In this document: positions 5,313 to 13,590 of the stretch, piece after piece | How the letters are laid out: every line of letters starts with the position of its first letter | Position numbering within the stretch: position 1 is the stretch's first letter | NCBI GenBank assembly: GCA_040080145.1 | Contig: JBEBJA010000204.1 | Location: forward strand, 1-18,261 | Origin: JANXVY01 sp040080145 | GTDB taxonomy: Bacteria; Pseudomonadota; Alphaproteobacteria; Rhizobiales; Hyphomicrobiaceae | Reading direction: 5' to 3' | Length of the DNA stretch: 18,261 nucleotides | Translations under genes and position numbers: made by a program | The notes under the pieces: model-generated | Told to the model about the DNA's origin: nothing | What the model saw: the letters and a program-made list of their open reading frames with translations, nothing else | The model's database searches: none

Positions 5313-8300
5313 ATGGCCACACTCGCCCTCGCCGCCGTCGGTGCCGCCGTCGGCAGCACGCTGCTCCCCTCCGGCATCGCCGTCCTCGGCGCAACGCTGA
5401 CGGGTGCGGCCATCGGCACCCAGATCGGCGCACTCGCCGGCTCCTACATCGACCAAGCCCTGTTCGGCGCATCCGGCGGTTCCAAGCAAGTCCAAGGCCC
5501 GCGCCTGTCCGACCTCCACGTCACCGCCTCCACCGAAGGTGCAGCGATCCCCCGCGTCTATGGCCGTGTCCGCAGCGGTGGCCAGGTCATCTGGGCGACG
5601 GACTTCGAGGAAGAGACCGTCACTCAGGATGCGAGCGGCGGCGGCAAAGGCATCGGCGGCGGAGATGGCGCAACCCAAACGACCTATCGTTACTACGCCA
5701 ACTTCGCCGTCGCGTTGGCCGAAGGTGAGATCGCCAGCATCGGGCGCGTCTGGGCCAACGGCCAGGAAATCGACCTGTCGCAGCTGACTTACCGCCTCTA
5801 CACCGGCGCGCCCGATCAACCTGCCGACACCCTCATCCAGGCCCGCGAAGGCGCGGCCAACACGCCAGCCTTCCGCGACACCGCCTACATCGTCTTTGAG
5901 CGTCTCCCGCTCGCAGCCTACGGCAATCACCTCCCGCAGCTCTCGTTTGAAATCTACCGCGCCATCGAACCGTTCGCCGCTCAAATCGAGGGCGTCGTCG
6001 TTATCCCGGGCTCCGGCGAATTCGTCTACGCCACGACGCCCGTCACGCTCACCACCGGCTATGGCACCTCCACGTCTGAAAACGTCCACACCCGCCAGGG
6101 CAGCACCGACTGGTCCGTCTCCATGGACCAGCTCCAATCGACGCTCCCCAACGCCAACGCCGTCTCGCTCATCGTCTCCTGGTTTGGCACCGACCTGCGC
6201 GCAGACCACTGCCAGATCGTCCCCGGCGTCGAGCGCCGCGACAAACTCACCAGCCCCGATCAATGGTCCGTTGCAGGCGTTGACCGCACGACCGCCTACG
6301 TCGTCAGCCAGCGCGAAGGCCGCGCGGCCTACGGCGGCACACCCTCCGATGCGACCGTCATCTCAGCCATCCGTGACCTGATCGCTCGCGGTAAATCCGT
6401 CACCCTGACACCGTTCATCTTGATGGACGTGCCCGGCGCCAACACCCTCCCCAATCCTTACGGCGGCGCATCCCAGCCAGCATACCCCTGGCGCGGCCGC
6501 ATCACGGTTTTCCCCGCTCCCGGCCAACCGTCCTCGCCCGACAAAACCGCCGCTGCTGCAACCCAGCTTGCGGCCTTCATCGGCACAGCCACGCCGGCTG
6601 AATTCGCGCTCTCAGGCGACACCGTTATCTATTCCGGCTCCGCCGAATGGTCGTTCCGCCGCATGGTCCTCCACCAGGCCATGCTCGCCAAAGCCGCCGG
6701 CGGCGTCGCGGCCTTCGTCATCGGCACCGAACTGCGCGGCCTTACAACAGTGCGCGCCGCATCAAACACCTACCCCTTCGTCACTGCCCTTGTAGCCCTT
6801 GCCGCCGACGTGAAAACCATCCTGGGCCCAACCGTCAAAGTCACCTACGCCGCCGACTGGTCCGAATACTTCGGCCATCATCCCGCAGACGGCTCGAACG
6901 ACGTGACCTTCCATCTCGACCCGCTCTGGTCCTCCCCCCACATCGACGCCATCGGCCTTGACGTGTACTGGCCCCTGTCCGACTGGCGCGACGGCCACAC
7001 GCACCGCGACGCTATCGCTGGAACCCGCCAGATCTACGACCTCGCCTATCTGAAGCGGAACGTCACCAGTGGCGAAGGCTTCGACTGGTACTACGCCTCG
7101 GACACGGACCGCGACGCCCAACTCCGCGCCCCCATCACCGACGGTCTGGGCAAACCCTGGACCTATCGCTACAAAGACATCCGCTCCTGGTGGCTCAACG
7201 CCCATTACAACCGCACTGGGGGCATCGAAAGCCCAACGCCCACCGCCTGGATCCCGCAATCTAAACCGTTTTGGTTCATGGAAATCGGCTGCGCCGCCGC
7301 CGACAAAGCGTCAAACCAGCCCAACGTCTTCGTCGACCCCAAAAGCTCCGAAACCGCCCTCCCCTACTTTTCGCGCGGGCTCCGCGACGACCTGATCCAA
7401 CGCCGCTACCTCCGCGCCCTCATCGAAGCCTTCGACCCGTCGGCACCCGGTTACGTATCCGGCACCAATCCGCTCTCGACATTGACCGGCCAGCCCATGG
7501 TCGCCCTCGACCATATCCACGTCTACGCCTGGGACGCGCGCCCTTTCCCGGCCTTCCCCGCCAACACCGAGCTGTGGGGCGACGGCGAAAATTGGCACCT
7601 CGGTCACTGGCTCAATGGCCGTCTCGCCAGCGCGCCCCTCTCCGAAACCGTCGCCGCGATCCTCGACGACTACGGCTTCTCCCAATACGACGTGACCGGT
7701 CTCTCGGGCACCGTGACCGGCTACGCCATCGACCGCATCATGTCCGCACGCGAAGCGCTTAGCGCCTTCGAACTTGCGTTTTTCATCGACACCGTCGAAA
7801 GCAGCGGCAAACTCAGCTTCCGCCAGCGCGGCGCATCGGCTCCCATCCTCGCAGTGGGCCCCGATCAACTCGTCGAAACCAAACCCAGCCAAGCCCTCAT
7901 CAGTCTCACACGTGGCCAGGAAACCGAACTTCCCGCTATCGCCAAAATCCGCTACCTCGCGGGTGCCGGTGACTACCGCCAGGCCGTCGCTGAAAGCCGC
8001 CGCCTGACGGGTGCATCGGGCCGCGTCTCCCAAGCAGACCTCGCCATCGTCATGGACGCCGATCAGGCGAGTGCCATCACCGATAGCTGGCTGTTCGAAG
8101 CCTGGGCGGCCCGCGAACGCGCAGCCTTTATGCTCCCGCCCTCGTCGTTAGCACTCGAACCCGGCGACATCGTCTCAATCGAAATAGGCCCCGACAGCCG
8201 CACGTTCCGCTTAACCGAAATCGGCGAACACGGCACCCGCGAAATCCAGGCCCGCAGCATTGACGTCGAGGTCTACGGCGCAACCTCGGCCAAAGTCCGC

Positions 8301-9263
8301 CCGCCCCGTGCAGGCGATCCCGTCACCGCGGGCCAACCCGTACTGGCCTTCCTTGATCTCCCCCTCCTGCGCGGCGACGAAAACCCGCTGACGGGCTACA
8401 TCGCCGCCTTCCAATCCCCCTGGCCAGGCGGCGTCGCCGTCTACTCCTCGCCCGAACAATCGGGCTTCCGCCTCAAAGCCATCGCCCCCACTCCGGCAAC
8501 GATGGGCCAAACGCTCAGCGATCTCCCCGCCGGTCCAACCGCGCGCTGGGACAACGCCACGCAGCTGCAAGTCCTCATCGGCACCGGCACGCTCACGTCC
8601 GCCTCTAAAATCCAGGTCCTTGCCGGTGCCAACATCGCAGCCGTTCAAACTCCATCGGGCGATTGGGAAGTCCTCCAATTCACCACAGCGACCCTGACCG
8701 CCCCCAATACCTACGTATTATCCGGCCTCCTGCGCGGCCAAGCCGGAACCGATGCCACCTTCGGCCCGGCGATCCCCGCAGCTAGCCCCTTCGTCCTGCT
8801 CAACTCAGCCGTCACACCCCTGGCCCTCACCAGCGCCGAAACCCGCTTGCCACTCAACTGGCGCTACGGCCCCTCATCACGCGGTATCGGCGACGCCACG
8901 TTCGCCACCGCAACACACACCTTCCAGGCGCTCGCCCTCCGCCCCTTGTCGCCGGTCCACCCCAAGGCCCAACGTGCCACCAATGGCGACCTCACCCTCA
9001 CCTGGATTCGCCGCACCCGCATCAGTGGCGACAGCTGGGAACTCCCCGACGTCCCCGTCAGCGAAGACTCCGAACGCTACGAGGCTGACATCCTCTCAGG
9101 CGCGACCGTCAAACGCACCCTCGTGCTCACCAGCCCAACCCTCACCTACACCGCCGCCGATCAAATCGCCGACTTCGGCGCCCTCCAATCCACCCTCACA
9201 ATCCGCCTCGCCCAACTCTCTAGCTCCTACGGCCACGGCACCCCCCTCACGGTGACTGTCTGA
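5313..9263 (+). CDS. GTA gp15-like megatron / host-specificity protein with TIM barrel
   Basis: At 1316 residues this is the largest tail protein. It begins with a hydrophobic glycine-rich segment (MATLALAAVGAAVGSTLLPS, to about residue 50), then a hub-like region with RLSDLHVTASTEGAAIPRVY, typical of tail-tip proteins. A TIM-barrel domain (about 400-720; GTA_TIM family) contains FVIGTELRGLT with Glu473, DAIGLDVYWPLSDWRDG, and WFMEIGCAAADK with Glu657. The two glutamates are placed like the acid/base pair of glycoside hydrolases. A Phage-tail_3-like domain follows (about 780-950), then the Rcc01698-type C-terminal region. In the Rhodobacter GTA this protein forms the tip and contacts the host. 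ATG 5313 is preferred: AAGG lies 8 nt upstream, and the upstream GTG (5277) only adds repeat-derived residues. The frame is intact throughout. Confidence 0.93.
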   Translation: MATLALAAVGAAVGSTLLPSGIAVLGATLTGAAIGTQIGALAGSYIDQALFGASGGSKQVQGPRLSDLHVTASTEGAAIPRVYGRVRSGGQVIWATDFEEETVTQDASGGGKGIGGGDGATQTTYRYYANFAVALAEGEIASIGRVWANGQEIDLSQLTYRLYTGAPDQPADTLIQAREGAANTPAFRDTAYIVFERLPLAAYGNHLPQLSFEIYRAIEPFAAQIEGVVVIPGSGEFVYATTPVTLTTGYGTSTSENVHTRQGSTDWSVSMDQLQSTLPNANAVSLIVSWFGTDLRADHCQIVPGVERRDKLTSPDQWSVAGVDRTTAYVVSQREGRAAYGGTPSDATVISAIRDLIARGKSVTLTPFILMDVPGANTLPNPYGGASQPAYPWRGRITVFPAPGQPSSPDKTAAAATQLAAFIGTATPAEFALSGDTVIYSGSAEWSFRRMVLHQAMLAKAAGGVAAFVIGTELRGLTTVRAASNTYPFVTALVALAADVKTILGPTVKVTYAADWSEYFGHHPADGSNDVTFHLDPLWSSPHIDAIGLDVYWPLSDWRDGHTHRDAIAGTRQIYDLAYLKRNVTSGEGFDWYYASDTDRDAQLRAPITDGLGKPWTYRYKDIRSWWLNAHYNRTGGIESPTPTAWIPQSKPFWFMEIGCAAADKASNQPNVFVDPKSSETALPYFSRGLRDDLIQRRYLRALIEAFDPSAPGYVSGTNPLSTLTGQPMVALDHIHVYAWDARPFPAFPANTELWGDGENWHLGHWLNGRLASAPLSETVAAILDDYGFSQYDVTGLSGTVTGYAIDRIMSAREALSAFELAFFIDTVESSGKLSFRQRGASAPILAVGPDQLVETKPSQALISLTRGQETELPAIAKIRYLAGAGDYRQAVAESRRLTGASGRVSQADLAIVMDADQASAITDSWLFEAWAARERAAFMLPPSSLALEPGDIVSIEIGPDSRTFRLTEIGEHGTREIQARSIDVEVYGATSAKVRPPRAGDPVTAGQPVLAFLDLPLLRGDENPLTGYIAAFQSPWPGGVAVYSSPEQSGFRLKAIAPTPATMGQTLSDLPAGPTARWDNATQLQVLIGTGTLTSASKIQVLAGANIAAVQTPSGDWEVLQFTTATLTAPNTYVLSGLLRGQAGTDATFGPAIPAASPFVLLNSAVTPLALTSAETRLPLNWRYGPSSRGIGDATFATATHTFQALALRPLSPVHPKAQRATNGDLTLTWIRRTRISGDSWELPDVPVSEDSERYEADILSGATVKRTLVLTSPTLTYTAADQIADFGALQSTLTIRLAQLSSSYGHGTPLTVTV

Positions 9264-9300
9264 CTTCTCCCTCTCCCCGTCCTCTAACGGGGTGAGGGGC
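9264..9300. repeat. REP unit after g15 (same family as 4664-4697)
   Basis: The sequence CTCCCTCTCCCCGTCC, then TAACGGGG, repeats the first hairpin found after g13, here with a shortened right arm. Confidence 0.7.
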
Positions 9301-9335
9301 GGCAGCAGCAAAGAGTGTGAGGGGCCGCCTCCAAT

Positions 9336-9376
9336 TTCCCCTCCCCCTTGCGAGGAGGGGGCAGAGTTGGGGGTAG
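9336..9376. repeat. Diverged GC-rich REP palindrome upstream of the lysin
   Basis: CCCCTCCCCCTTGCGAGGAGGGG is a mutated version of the palindromes at 865-902 and 5218-5258, followed by GTTGGGGGTAG. Together with 9264-9300 it fills most of the g15-lysin gap; no promoter stands out. Confidence 0.75.
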
Positions 9377-9454
9377 CCACAAATTCCGCCCCTTCAATTT
9401 CGTCATCACGTGCGCACTACAGCGCTCTTCACGGTGCAGTGCAGACGCGGGACC

Positions 9455-9460
9455 GAGGAG
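9455..9460 (+). promoter_or_regulatory. Ribosome-binding site that fixes the lysin start
   Basis: GAGGAG followed by 6 nt precedes ATG 9467. This decides against the longer in-frame reading from 9410, whose extra 19 residues look non-native. Confidence 0.7.
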
Positions 9461-9466
9461 CCCTGT

Positions 9467-10801
9467 ATGCCATCCAAAGATCCAAATTTCTCAAATCCCC
9501 AAAACCAACCCGCCTGGCTTGCCCCCGCCTGGGCCGAACTCGGCCAGCGTGAAACGCCCGGCGCCTCCGCCAATCCCCGCATCCGTGACCTTCACGCCGA
9601 CGCCCGCCATGCCGAAACCAAGAGCGACGAAATCCCCTGGTGCGCCGCCTACGTCAGCGCCTGCCTTGAGCGCTCCAACATCCTCTCGACCCGCTCCCTG
9701 CGCGCCCGCGACTACCTCGCCTGGGGCACAGCCCTCGACACCCCCCGCTTCGGTGCCATCGCCGTCCTCTCGCGCGACCCGGACCCCAATGCCGGCCACG
9801 TTGCATTTTTCATTGACCAAACCGCTGACCACCTCATCCTTCTCGGCGGCAATCAATCGAATGCCGTCACCGTCCAAGCCTTCCCGAAATCCCGCCTGCT
9901 TTCGCTGCGCTGGCCTGAGGTAGGCGCAACCCCAGTGCCAGCGTCCAAACCACAGGCCGCCACCACCCCCAATCTCCTTTTCGAGGCCGCCTTGACGCAC
10001 GTCCTCGAAATGGAGGGCGGCTACACCAACGACCCAGCCGACCCAGGCGGCCCCACCAACTTCGGCATCACCCTCGCCGATTACGCCGGCTTCATAAGAA
10101 CGCCCGTCACTGCTGCCAGTCGCGACGCCCTGATCTACGCCCTCCAGCACATCCCCGTCGCCGATGCCCGCGCCATCTACCTCAACGGCTATTGGCTCCC
10201 ATCCGGCGGCCCGCAGCTTCCGCCAGCCCTTGCCGTGTTCCACTTCGATACCGCCGTCAATATGGGCACAGGCACCGCAATCCGCATGCTCCAGACCGCG
10301 CTCGATTGCCAAATCGACGGCGAACTCGGCCCGCAAACCATCGCCGCCGCTGCCAGCGCCGATCCAGCCATTGTCCTCGCCACCTACGCCGATCTACGCC
10401 GCCGCCGCTACCGAACGCTTTCGGGTTTCCCCCGCTTTGGCCGCGGCTGGCTTTCGCGCGTCGATACAACCCTCAGCCGCGCCTTAGCGCTCATCACCAA
10501 AGGAAATACCGCCATGACCACTGAATCGGTGTCATCCGCCCCCGCCGCCACCGAACCCAAATGGTGGGGCCAATCGCTCACCATTTGGGGCGCGATCATT
10601 ACCGGCCTCGCCGCCGTCCTGCCAGCCGTCGGCCCAGCCTTCGGCTTCAACGTCTCACCAGCCACCGTCCATACCGCCGCCGACCAGATCATGGGCATCG
10701 CCCAAGCCGCCATGGGCCTCGCCGGCACCCTCGCCGCCATCTACGGCCGCACCCGCGCCATCCAACCCTTGATCCAACGCACCGTCACTCTCAAAGTCTA
10801 A
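9467..10801 (+). CDS. Endolysin: TIGR02594-like cysteine hydrolase + GH108 muramidase + holin-like tail
   Basis: The 444-residue protein has three parts. Residues 20-150 resemble TIGR02594/CHAP-type peptidoglycan amidases: Cys59 in IPWCAAYVSACL, His111 in AGHVAFFID and Asn129 in LLGGNQSNAV. Residues 170-345 match GH108/PG_binding_3 muramidases, with Glu183 in EMEGGYTNDPADPGGPTNFG and a C-terminal FDTAVNMG, then CQIDGELGPQT. Residues 350-444 are holin-like: MTTESVSSAP, then WWGQSLTIWGAIITGLAAVL as a membrane helix and a second weaker hydrophobic stretch. No signal peptide is seen. The holin part has its own ATG (10514) with AAGGA 10 nt upstream, so two products are possible. The gene probably supplies lysis for particle release. 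The first two domains are clear; the meaning of the fusion is inferred. Confidence 0.88.
   Translation: MPSKDPNFSNPQNQPAWLAPAWAELGQRETPGASANPRIRDLHADARHAETKSDEIPWCAAYVSACLERSNILSTRSLRARDYLAWGTALDTPRFGAIAVLSRDPDPNAGHVAFFIDQTADHLILLGGNQSNAVTVQAFPKSRLLSLRWPEVGATPVPASKPQAATTPNLLFEAALTHVLEMEGGYTNDPADPGGPTNFGITLADYAGFIRTPVTAASRDALIYALQHIPVADARAIYLNGYWLPSGGPQLPPALAVFHFDTAVNMGTGTAIRMLQTALDCQIDGELGPQTIAAAASADPAIVLATYADLRRRRYRTLSGFPRFGRGWLSRVDTTLSRALALITKGNTAMTTESVSSAPAATEPKWWGQSLTIWGAIITGLAAVLPAVGPAFGFNVSPATVHTAADQIMGIAQAAMGLAGTLAAIYGRTRAIQPLIQRTVTLKV
10514..10801 (+). CDS. Possible in-frame internal gene: 95-residue holin-like protein
   Basis: ATG 10514 lies in frame inside the lysin gene, with AAGGA at 10499-10503. 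Translation from here would give MTTESVSSAPAATEPKWWGQ followed by one clear and one weaker membrane segment and a basic C-terminus, the layout of a small phage holin. Homologous modules are often separate genes directly after the muramidase, so loss of a stop codon could have fused them while keeping the old start. Independent translation is an inference. Confidence 0.4.
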   Translation: MTTESVSSAPAATEPKWWGQSLTIWGAIITGLAAVLPAVGPAFGFNVSPATVHTAADQIMGIAQAAMGLAGTLAAIYGRTRAIQPLIQRTVTLKV

Positions 10802-10842
10802 CCCGCGTACTTGTCAGGGAATACCGCCCCCTCAGTTCGTCA

Positions 10843-10860
10843 TCCCGGCGAAGGCCGGGA
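10843..10860. repeat. Dispersed palindrome after the lysis gene
   Basis: TCCCGGC (10843-10849) pairs with GCCGGGA (10854-10860) around GAAG, in the setting cgtcatcccggcgaaggccg, a very common alphaproteobacterial intergenic repeat. It may help end transcription of the tail/lysis operon but has no T-tract. Confidence 0.65.
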
Positions 10861-10905
10861 CCCATGCAACCATCAATAACGCACTGTGATTATTTGCAAA
10901 AATGG

Positions 10906-10918
10906 TGAAATGTTTTCA
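10906..10918. promoter_or_regulatory. Candidate operator TGAAA-TGT-TTTCA
   Basis: A perfect 5-bp dyad with a 3-bp spacer sits about 95 bp upstream of the small secreted-protein gene, in the only AT-rich patch between the lysin and that gene. It could be the binding site for a dimeric regulator, possibly the response regulator encoded downstream. No binding consensus was checked. Confidence 0.3.
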
Positions 10919-11010
10919 TTCAGCAGCCAGCCAAGTCAGCCCCTCGCCCCTCCATTCACGCGCGGTTCAGGCAATTGGGCTATGGTCTAATCGACCGTTT
11001 GGGCACATTC

Positions 11011-11313
11011 ATGATCTTCTCTGTACGTTTTTCGCTATTTCTCCTGGGTCTGACCTGGGCGTCGTTTGCGGCATTGGCTGCAAATGACGCCTGCTTTTCC
11101 GATTGGTCGGCCGCCAGCATCCTCGTGAAGGCAGAAAGCCTCGTCCCCATTGAACAATTGACAAAAATGGCACCGTCGAAGCTCGGCGGCGAAATCATCC
11201 GTTCGACCCTGTGCGAAAGCAAAACCGGCTTCATCTACAAGCTCGTTGTCCGCACGGCCAACGGCCAGATGAAAGCCATGGAAGTCGACGCCAAACACCC
11301 GTTCGGCAAATAA
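11011..11313 (+). CDS. feuN: Small secreted PepSY-like protein, FeuN candidate
   Basis: The 100-residue protein has a clear signal peptide (MIFSVRFSLFLLGLTWASFA, cleavage likely after AALAA, residue 24) and a short periplasmic domain. The domain ends KLVVRTANGQMKAMEVDAKH, which resembles the last strands of a PepSY fold. It lies directly upstream of the FeuP/FeuQ-like pair. In Sinorhizobium meliloti the same position holds feuN, a periplasmic protein that restrains the FeuQ sensor. The name is therefore based on position, size and export rather than clear sequence identity. ATG 11011 is chosen over TTG 10975 because the signal peptide begins there. The two cysteines (Cys28, Cys68) could form a disulfide. 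Confidence 0.6.
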   Translation: MIFSVRFSLFLLGLTWASFAALAANDACFSDWSAASILVKAESLVPIEQLTKMAPSKLGGEIIRSTLCESKTGFIYKLVVRTANGQMKAMEVDAKHPFGK

Positions 11314-11400
11314 CAGTTGCAATCAAAGTGAGTTGCCATGTGATGGCAATCCGCCATATCGTCCGCGCCATCGTAACGAAGCCAACAGAAAGTGTCCCCC

Positions 11401-12072
11401 GTGCGCGTCCTTGTCGTCGAGGATGATAAAGACCTGAACCGCCAGCTCGTCACCGCGCTGACGGATGCAGGCTATGCCGTCGATGCCGCGTTCGATGGCG
11501 AAGAAGGTTACTATCTCGGCGACACCGAGCCCTACGACATGGTCGTTCTCGACATTGGCCTTCCCAAAATGGACGGCATTTCGATCCTCGAACAATGGCG
11601 CCGCTCTGAAAAGAAGATGCCCGTCATCATCCTGACCGCCCGTGACCGTTGGAGTGATAAGGTCGCCGGCATGGACGCCGGTGCCGACGATTATTTGGCC
11701 AAACCCTTCCACATGGAAGAGCTGCTCGCCCGCATCCGCGCACAGGTCCGCCGCGCCTCGGGGCATGCCAAATCCGAAATCGAATGCGGCCCCGTCCGTC
11801 TCGACACCAAGTCCGCCCGCGTCACCTGTGGTGGCCAGCAGATCAAGCTGACGTCCCACGAATATCGCCTGCTTGCCTATTTGATGCACCACAACGGCCG
11901 CGTCGTCTCCCGCACCGAATTGGTCGAGCACCTCTACGACCAGGACTTCGACCGCGACAGTAACACCATCGAAGTCTTCATCGGCCGCCTGCGCAAGAAA
12001 ATCCCCGGCGACATCATCCAAACCGTGCGCGGCCTTGGCTATCGCATGAGCGATACGCCGGATGAAGCTTAA
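11401..12072 (+). CDS. feuP: OmpR/PhoB-type response regulator, FeuP-like
   Basis: The 223-residue protein has an N-terminal receiver domain: acidic pocket in VLVVEDDKDL, phospho-acceptor Asp51 in VVLDIGLPKMDG, Thr79 in ILTARD and Lys101 in YLAKPF. The C-terminal winged-helix domain carries LTSHEYRLLAYLMHH and GRLRKKIPGDIIQTVRGLGY. The block FDGEEGYYLGDTEPYD resembles FeuP of rhizobia. FeuPQ controls osmotic adaptation and cyclic glucan export in Sinorhizobium. GTG 11401 is chosen (AGAAAG 8 nt upstream); GTG 11392 would add three residues. The stop overlaps the kinase start by 11 bp, so the two are co-translated. Confidence 0.85.
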   Translation: MRVLVVEDDKDLNRQLVTALTDAGYAVDAAFDGEEGYYLGDTEPYDMVVLDIGLPKMDGISILEQWRRSEKKMPVIILTARDRWSDKVAGMDAGADDYLAKPFHMEELLARIRAQVRRASGHAKSEIECGPVRLDTKSARVTCGGQQIKLTSHEYRLLAYLMHHNGRVVSRTELVEHLYDQDFDRDSNTIEVFIGRLRKKIPGDIIQTVRGLGYRMSDTPDEA

Positions 12073-13441
12073 CTCGCTCGCCGCCCGCCTTTTCGCCACC
12101 TCGATCGCCTGGACCCTCATCGTCCTGCCGCTCGCAGGCTGGCTGATCTATTCGCTCTACCGCGAAGACGTCCAGGTCGGCTTCGACAACAACCTCATAA
12201 AGCTTGTTGACGCCATCAACGTCGACTCAATGGCAACATACGGCAACGAACCCGTCGAACCGCCCAACCGCTACGAACCGTTGTTTGAAGTCCCTAACTC
12301 TGGCTTCTACTGGCAAATCAAACCGCTCGACTTGCCTGACGCGCGAAAGCTGGTTTCGCCCTCCCTTGCCACCGGATCAATCCCCTCCCCCTTCGAGCTG
12401 AAATTTCCAGCCGACAAGTCCGGCAAGCGCTGGCGCAACACGAACGGCCCTGACGGCAAACCCATCCGCATCGTTGAGGTCGTCAACACCGTCGGCTACG
12501 AAGCCAATACCCCGCGCTATTCGATCCTCGTTGCCGGCCCCTACGACTGGATCGAAGAACTCGTCGCCCATTTCCGCTCGCGTCTCATGATCGCGCTGGC
12601 GCTCGCGGGTCTAGGCCTTCTCGCCGTCACCATTGTCCAGATCCAATTCGGTCTCGCCCCCCTTCGCCGCATTGAGCGTGGCCTCGCAGCCGTGCGCTCT
12701 GGCGACGCGCAAAATCTGACCGGCGACTTGCCCGCCGAGATCAAACCGCTCCAGGCCGAACTGAACGCCCTCATCCGGTCCAATCACGAAATCATCGAGC
12801 GCGCCCGCACCCAGGTCGGCAATCTTGCCCACGCCCTGAAAACTCCCCTCGCCGTAATCACGAACGAAGCCGGCGACAACAAATCCGATTTCGCCGCCAA
12901 AGTTGCCGAGCAGGCAAACATCATGCGCGAACAGGTCACTCATTACCTCGACCGCGCGCGCATGGCGGCCCGCGCCAACGTCATCGGCCGTGCGACGCCA
13001 GTTGGGCCCGTCGTTCAATCGCTGAAGCGCGCGCTTGAACGCATTAATCGCGACAAGGGCGTCGCGATTGCCGTCGAATGCCCAGATGACTTGCGCTTCC
13101 AGGGCGAACAGCAAGACCTTGAAGAAATGCTTGGCAACCTGCTCGACAACGCCTGCAAATGGTCCAGGAGCGCGGTTCACTTGACGGCGGCGTCTGGTGA
13201 GGCAACCGCCACTGGACAGCGCATGCTGACCATCACCGTTGAGGACGACGGCAACGGCCTAAGCGCGGAACAACGCGCCAGAATCGGCAAACGCGGCACA
13301 CGCCTGGACGAATCGACGCCCGGCACGGGTCTCGGCCTCTCCATTGTCGCTGACATTGCAACCACTTACCGTGGTGCCATGAAGCTCGACGCCTCCCCCC
13401 GCGGCGGCCTCTTGGTCCGCCTCGTTCTCCCGTCCGCTTGA
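12062..13441 (+). CDS. feuQ: Sensor histidine kinase, FeuQ-like
   Basis: The 459-residue membrane kinase has helix 1 at about 12-31, a periplasmic sensor of about 140 residues (38-170), helix 2 at about 174-195, then HAMP-like and catalytic regions. The phospho-acceptor is His257 in GNLAHALKTPLAV. The ATP-binding boxes are intact: Asn363 in LLDNACKWS, DDGNG (396-400) and GTGLGLSIV (421-429). The 'LAHALKTPLAV' H-box and the single periplasmic domain fit the PhoQ/FeuQ type of sensor. It overlaps the regulator gene by 11 bp. The periplasmic domain would be the target of the small secreted protein encoded upstream, by analogy with FeuN-FeuQ. Confidence 0.85.
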   Translation: MKLNSLAARLFATSIAWTLIVLPLAGWLIYSLYREDVQVGFDNNLIKLVDAINVDSMATYGNEPVEPPNRYEPLFEVPNSGFYWQIKPLDLPDARKLVSPSLATGSIPSPFELKFPADKSGKRWRNTNGPDGKPIRIVEVVNTVGYEANTPRYSILVAGPYDWIEELVAHFRSRLMIALALAGLGLLAVTIVQIQFGLAPLRRIERGLAAVRSGDAQNLTGDLPAEIKPLQAELNALIRSNHEIIERARTQVGNLAHALKTPLAVITNEAGDNKSDFAAKVAEQANIMREQVTHYLDRARMAARANVIGRATPVGPVVQSLKRALERINRDKGVAIAVECPDDLRFQGEQQDLEEMLGNLLDNACKWSRSAVHLTAASGEATATGQRMLTITVEDDGNGLSAEQRARIGKRGTRLDESTPGTGLGLSIVADIATTYRGAMKLDASPRGGLLVRLVLPSA

Positions 13442-13511
13442 AACTGATTTTCTCCCCTAACGGCCTCTATCCAGACGAACTTTTGCCCGAATCGCCCATC
13501 AATGCTGCATC

Positions 13512-13539
13512 TTGCTGGCAAGGGCGCTCGCGCTATATG
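13512..13539 (+). promoter_or_regulatory. Possible sigma-70 promoter for the lipoprotein gene
   Basis: TTGCTG (13512-13517), a 16-bp spacer and TATATG (13534-13539) lie about 50 bp before the start. The gene would then be transcribed separately from the kinase gene. This is a reading by eye only. Confidence 0.35.
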
Positions 13540-13590
13540 TGCGCGCTCGCCTGTTCGTCACGGGTTTCACTTAGGATAACGAGGTTGATG

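Noticed and set aside
4947..6263. 438-codon minus-strand open frame opposite g14-g15
   Set aside because: It crosses two recognised plus-strand genes and a repeat, has a low-complexity Gly/Asp/Val/Ala composition, and is a shadow frame.
9491..10336. 281-codon minus-strand open frame opposite the lysin
   Set aside because: The plus frame has intact catalytic motifs; this one is its mirror.
11323..12120. 265-codon minus-strand frame opposite the response regulator
   Set aside because: The plus frame has complete receiver and winged-helix motifs.
13438..13590. 50-residue N-terminal extension of the lipoprotein from TTG 13438
   Set aside because: A lipoprotein signal with lipobox starts at 13591 with a good ribosome-binding site.
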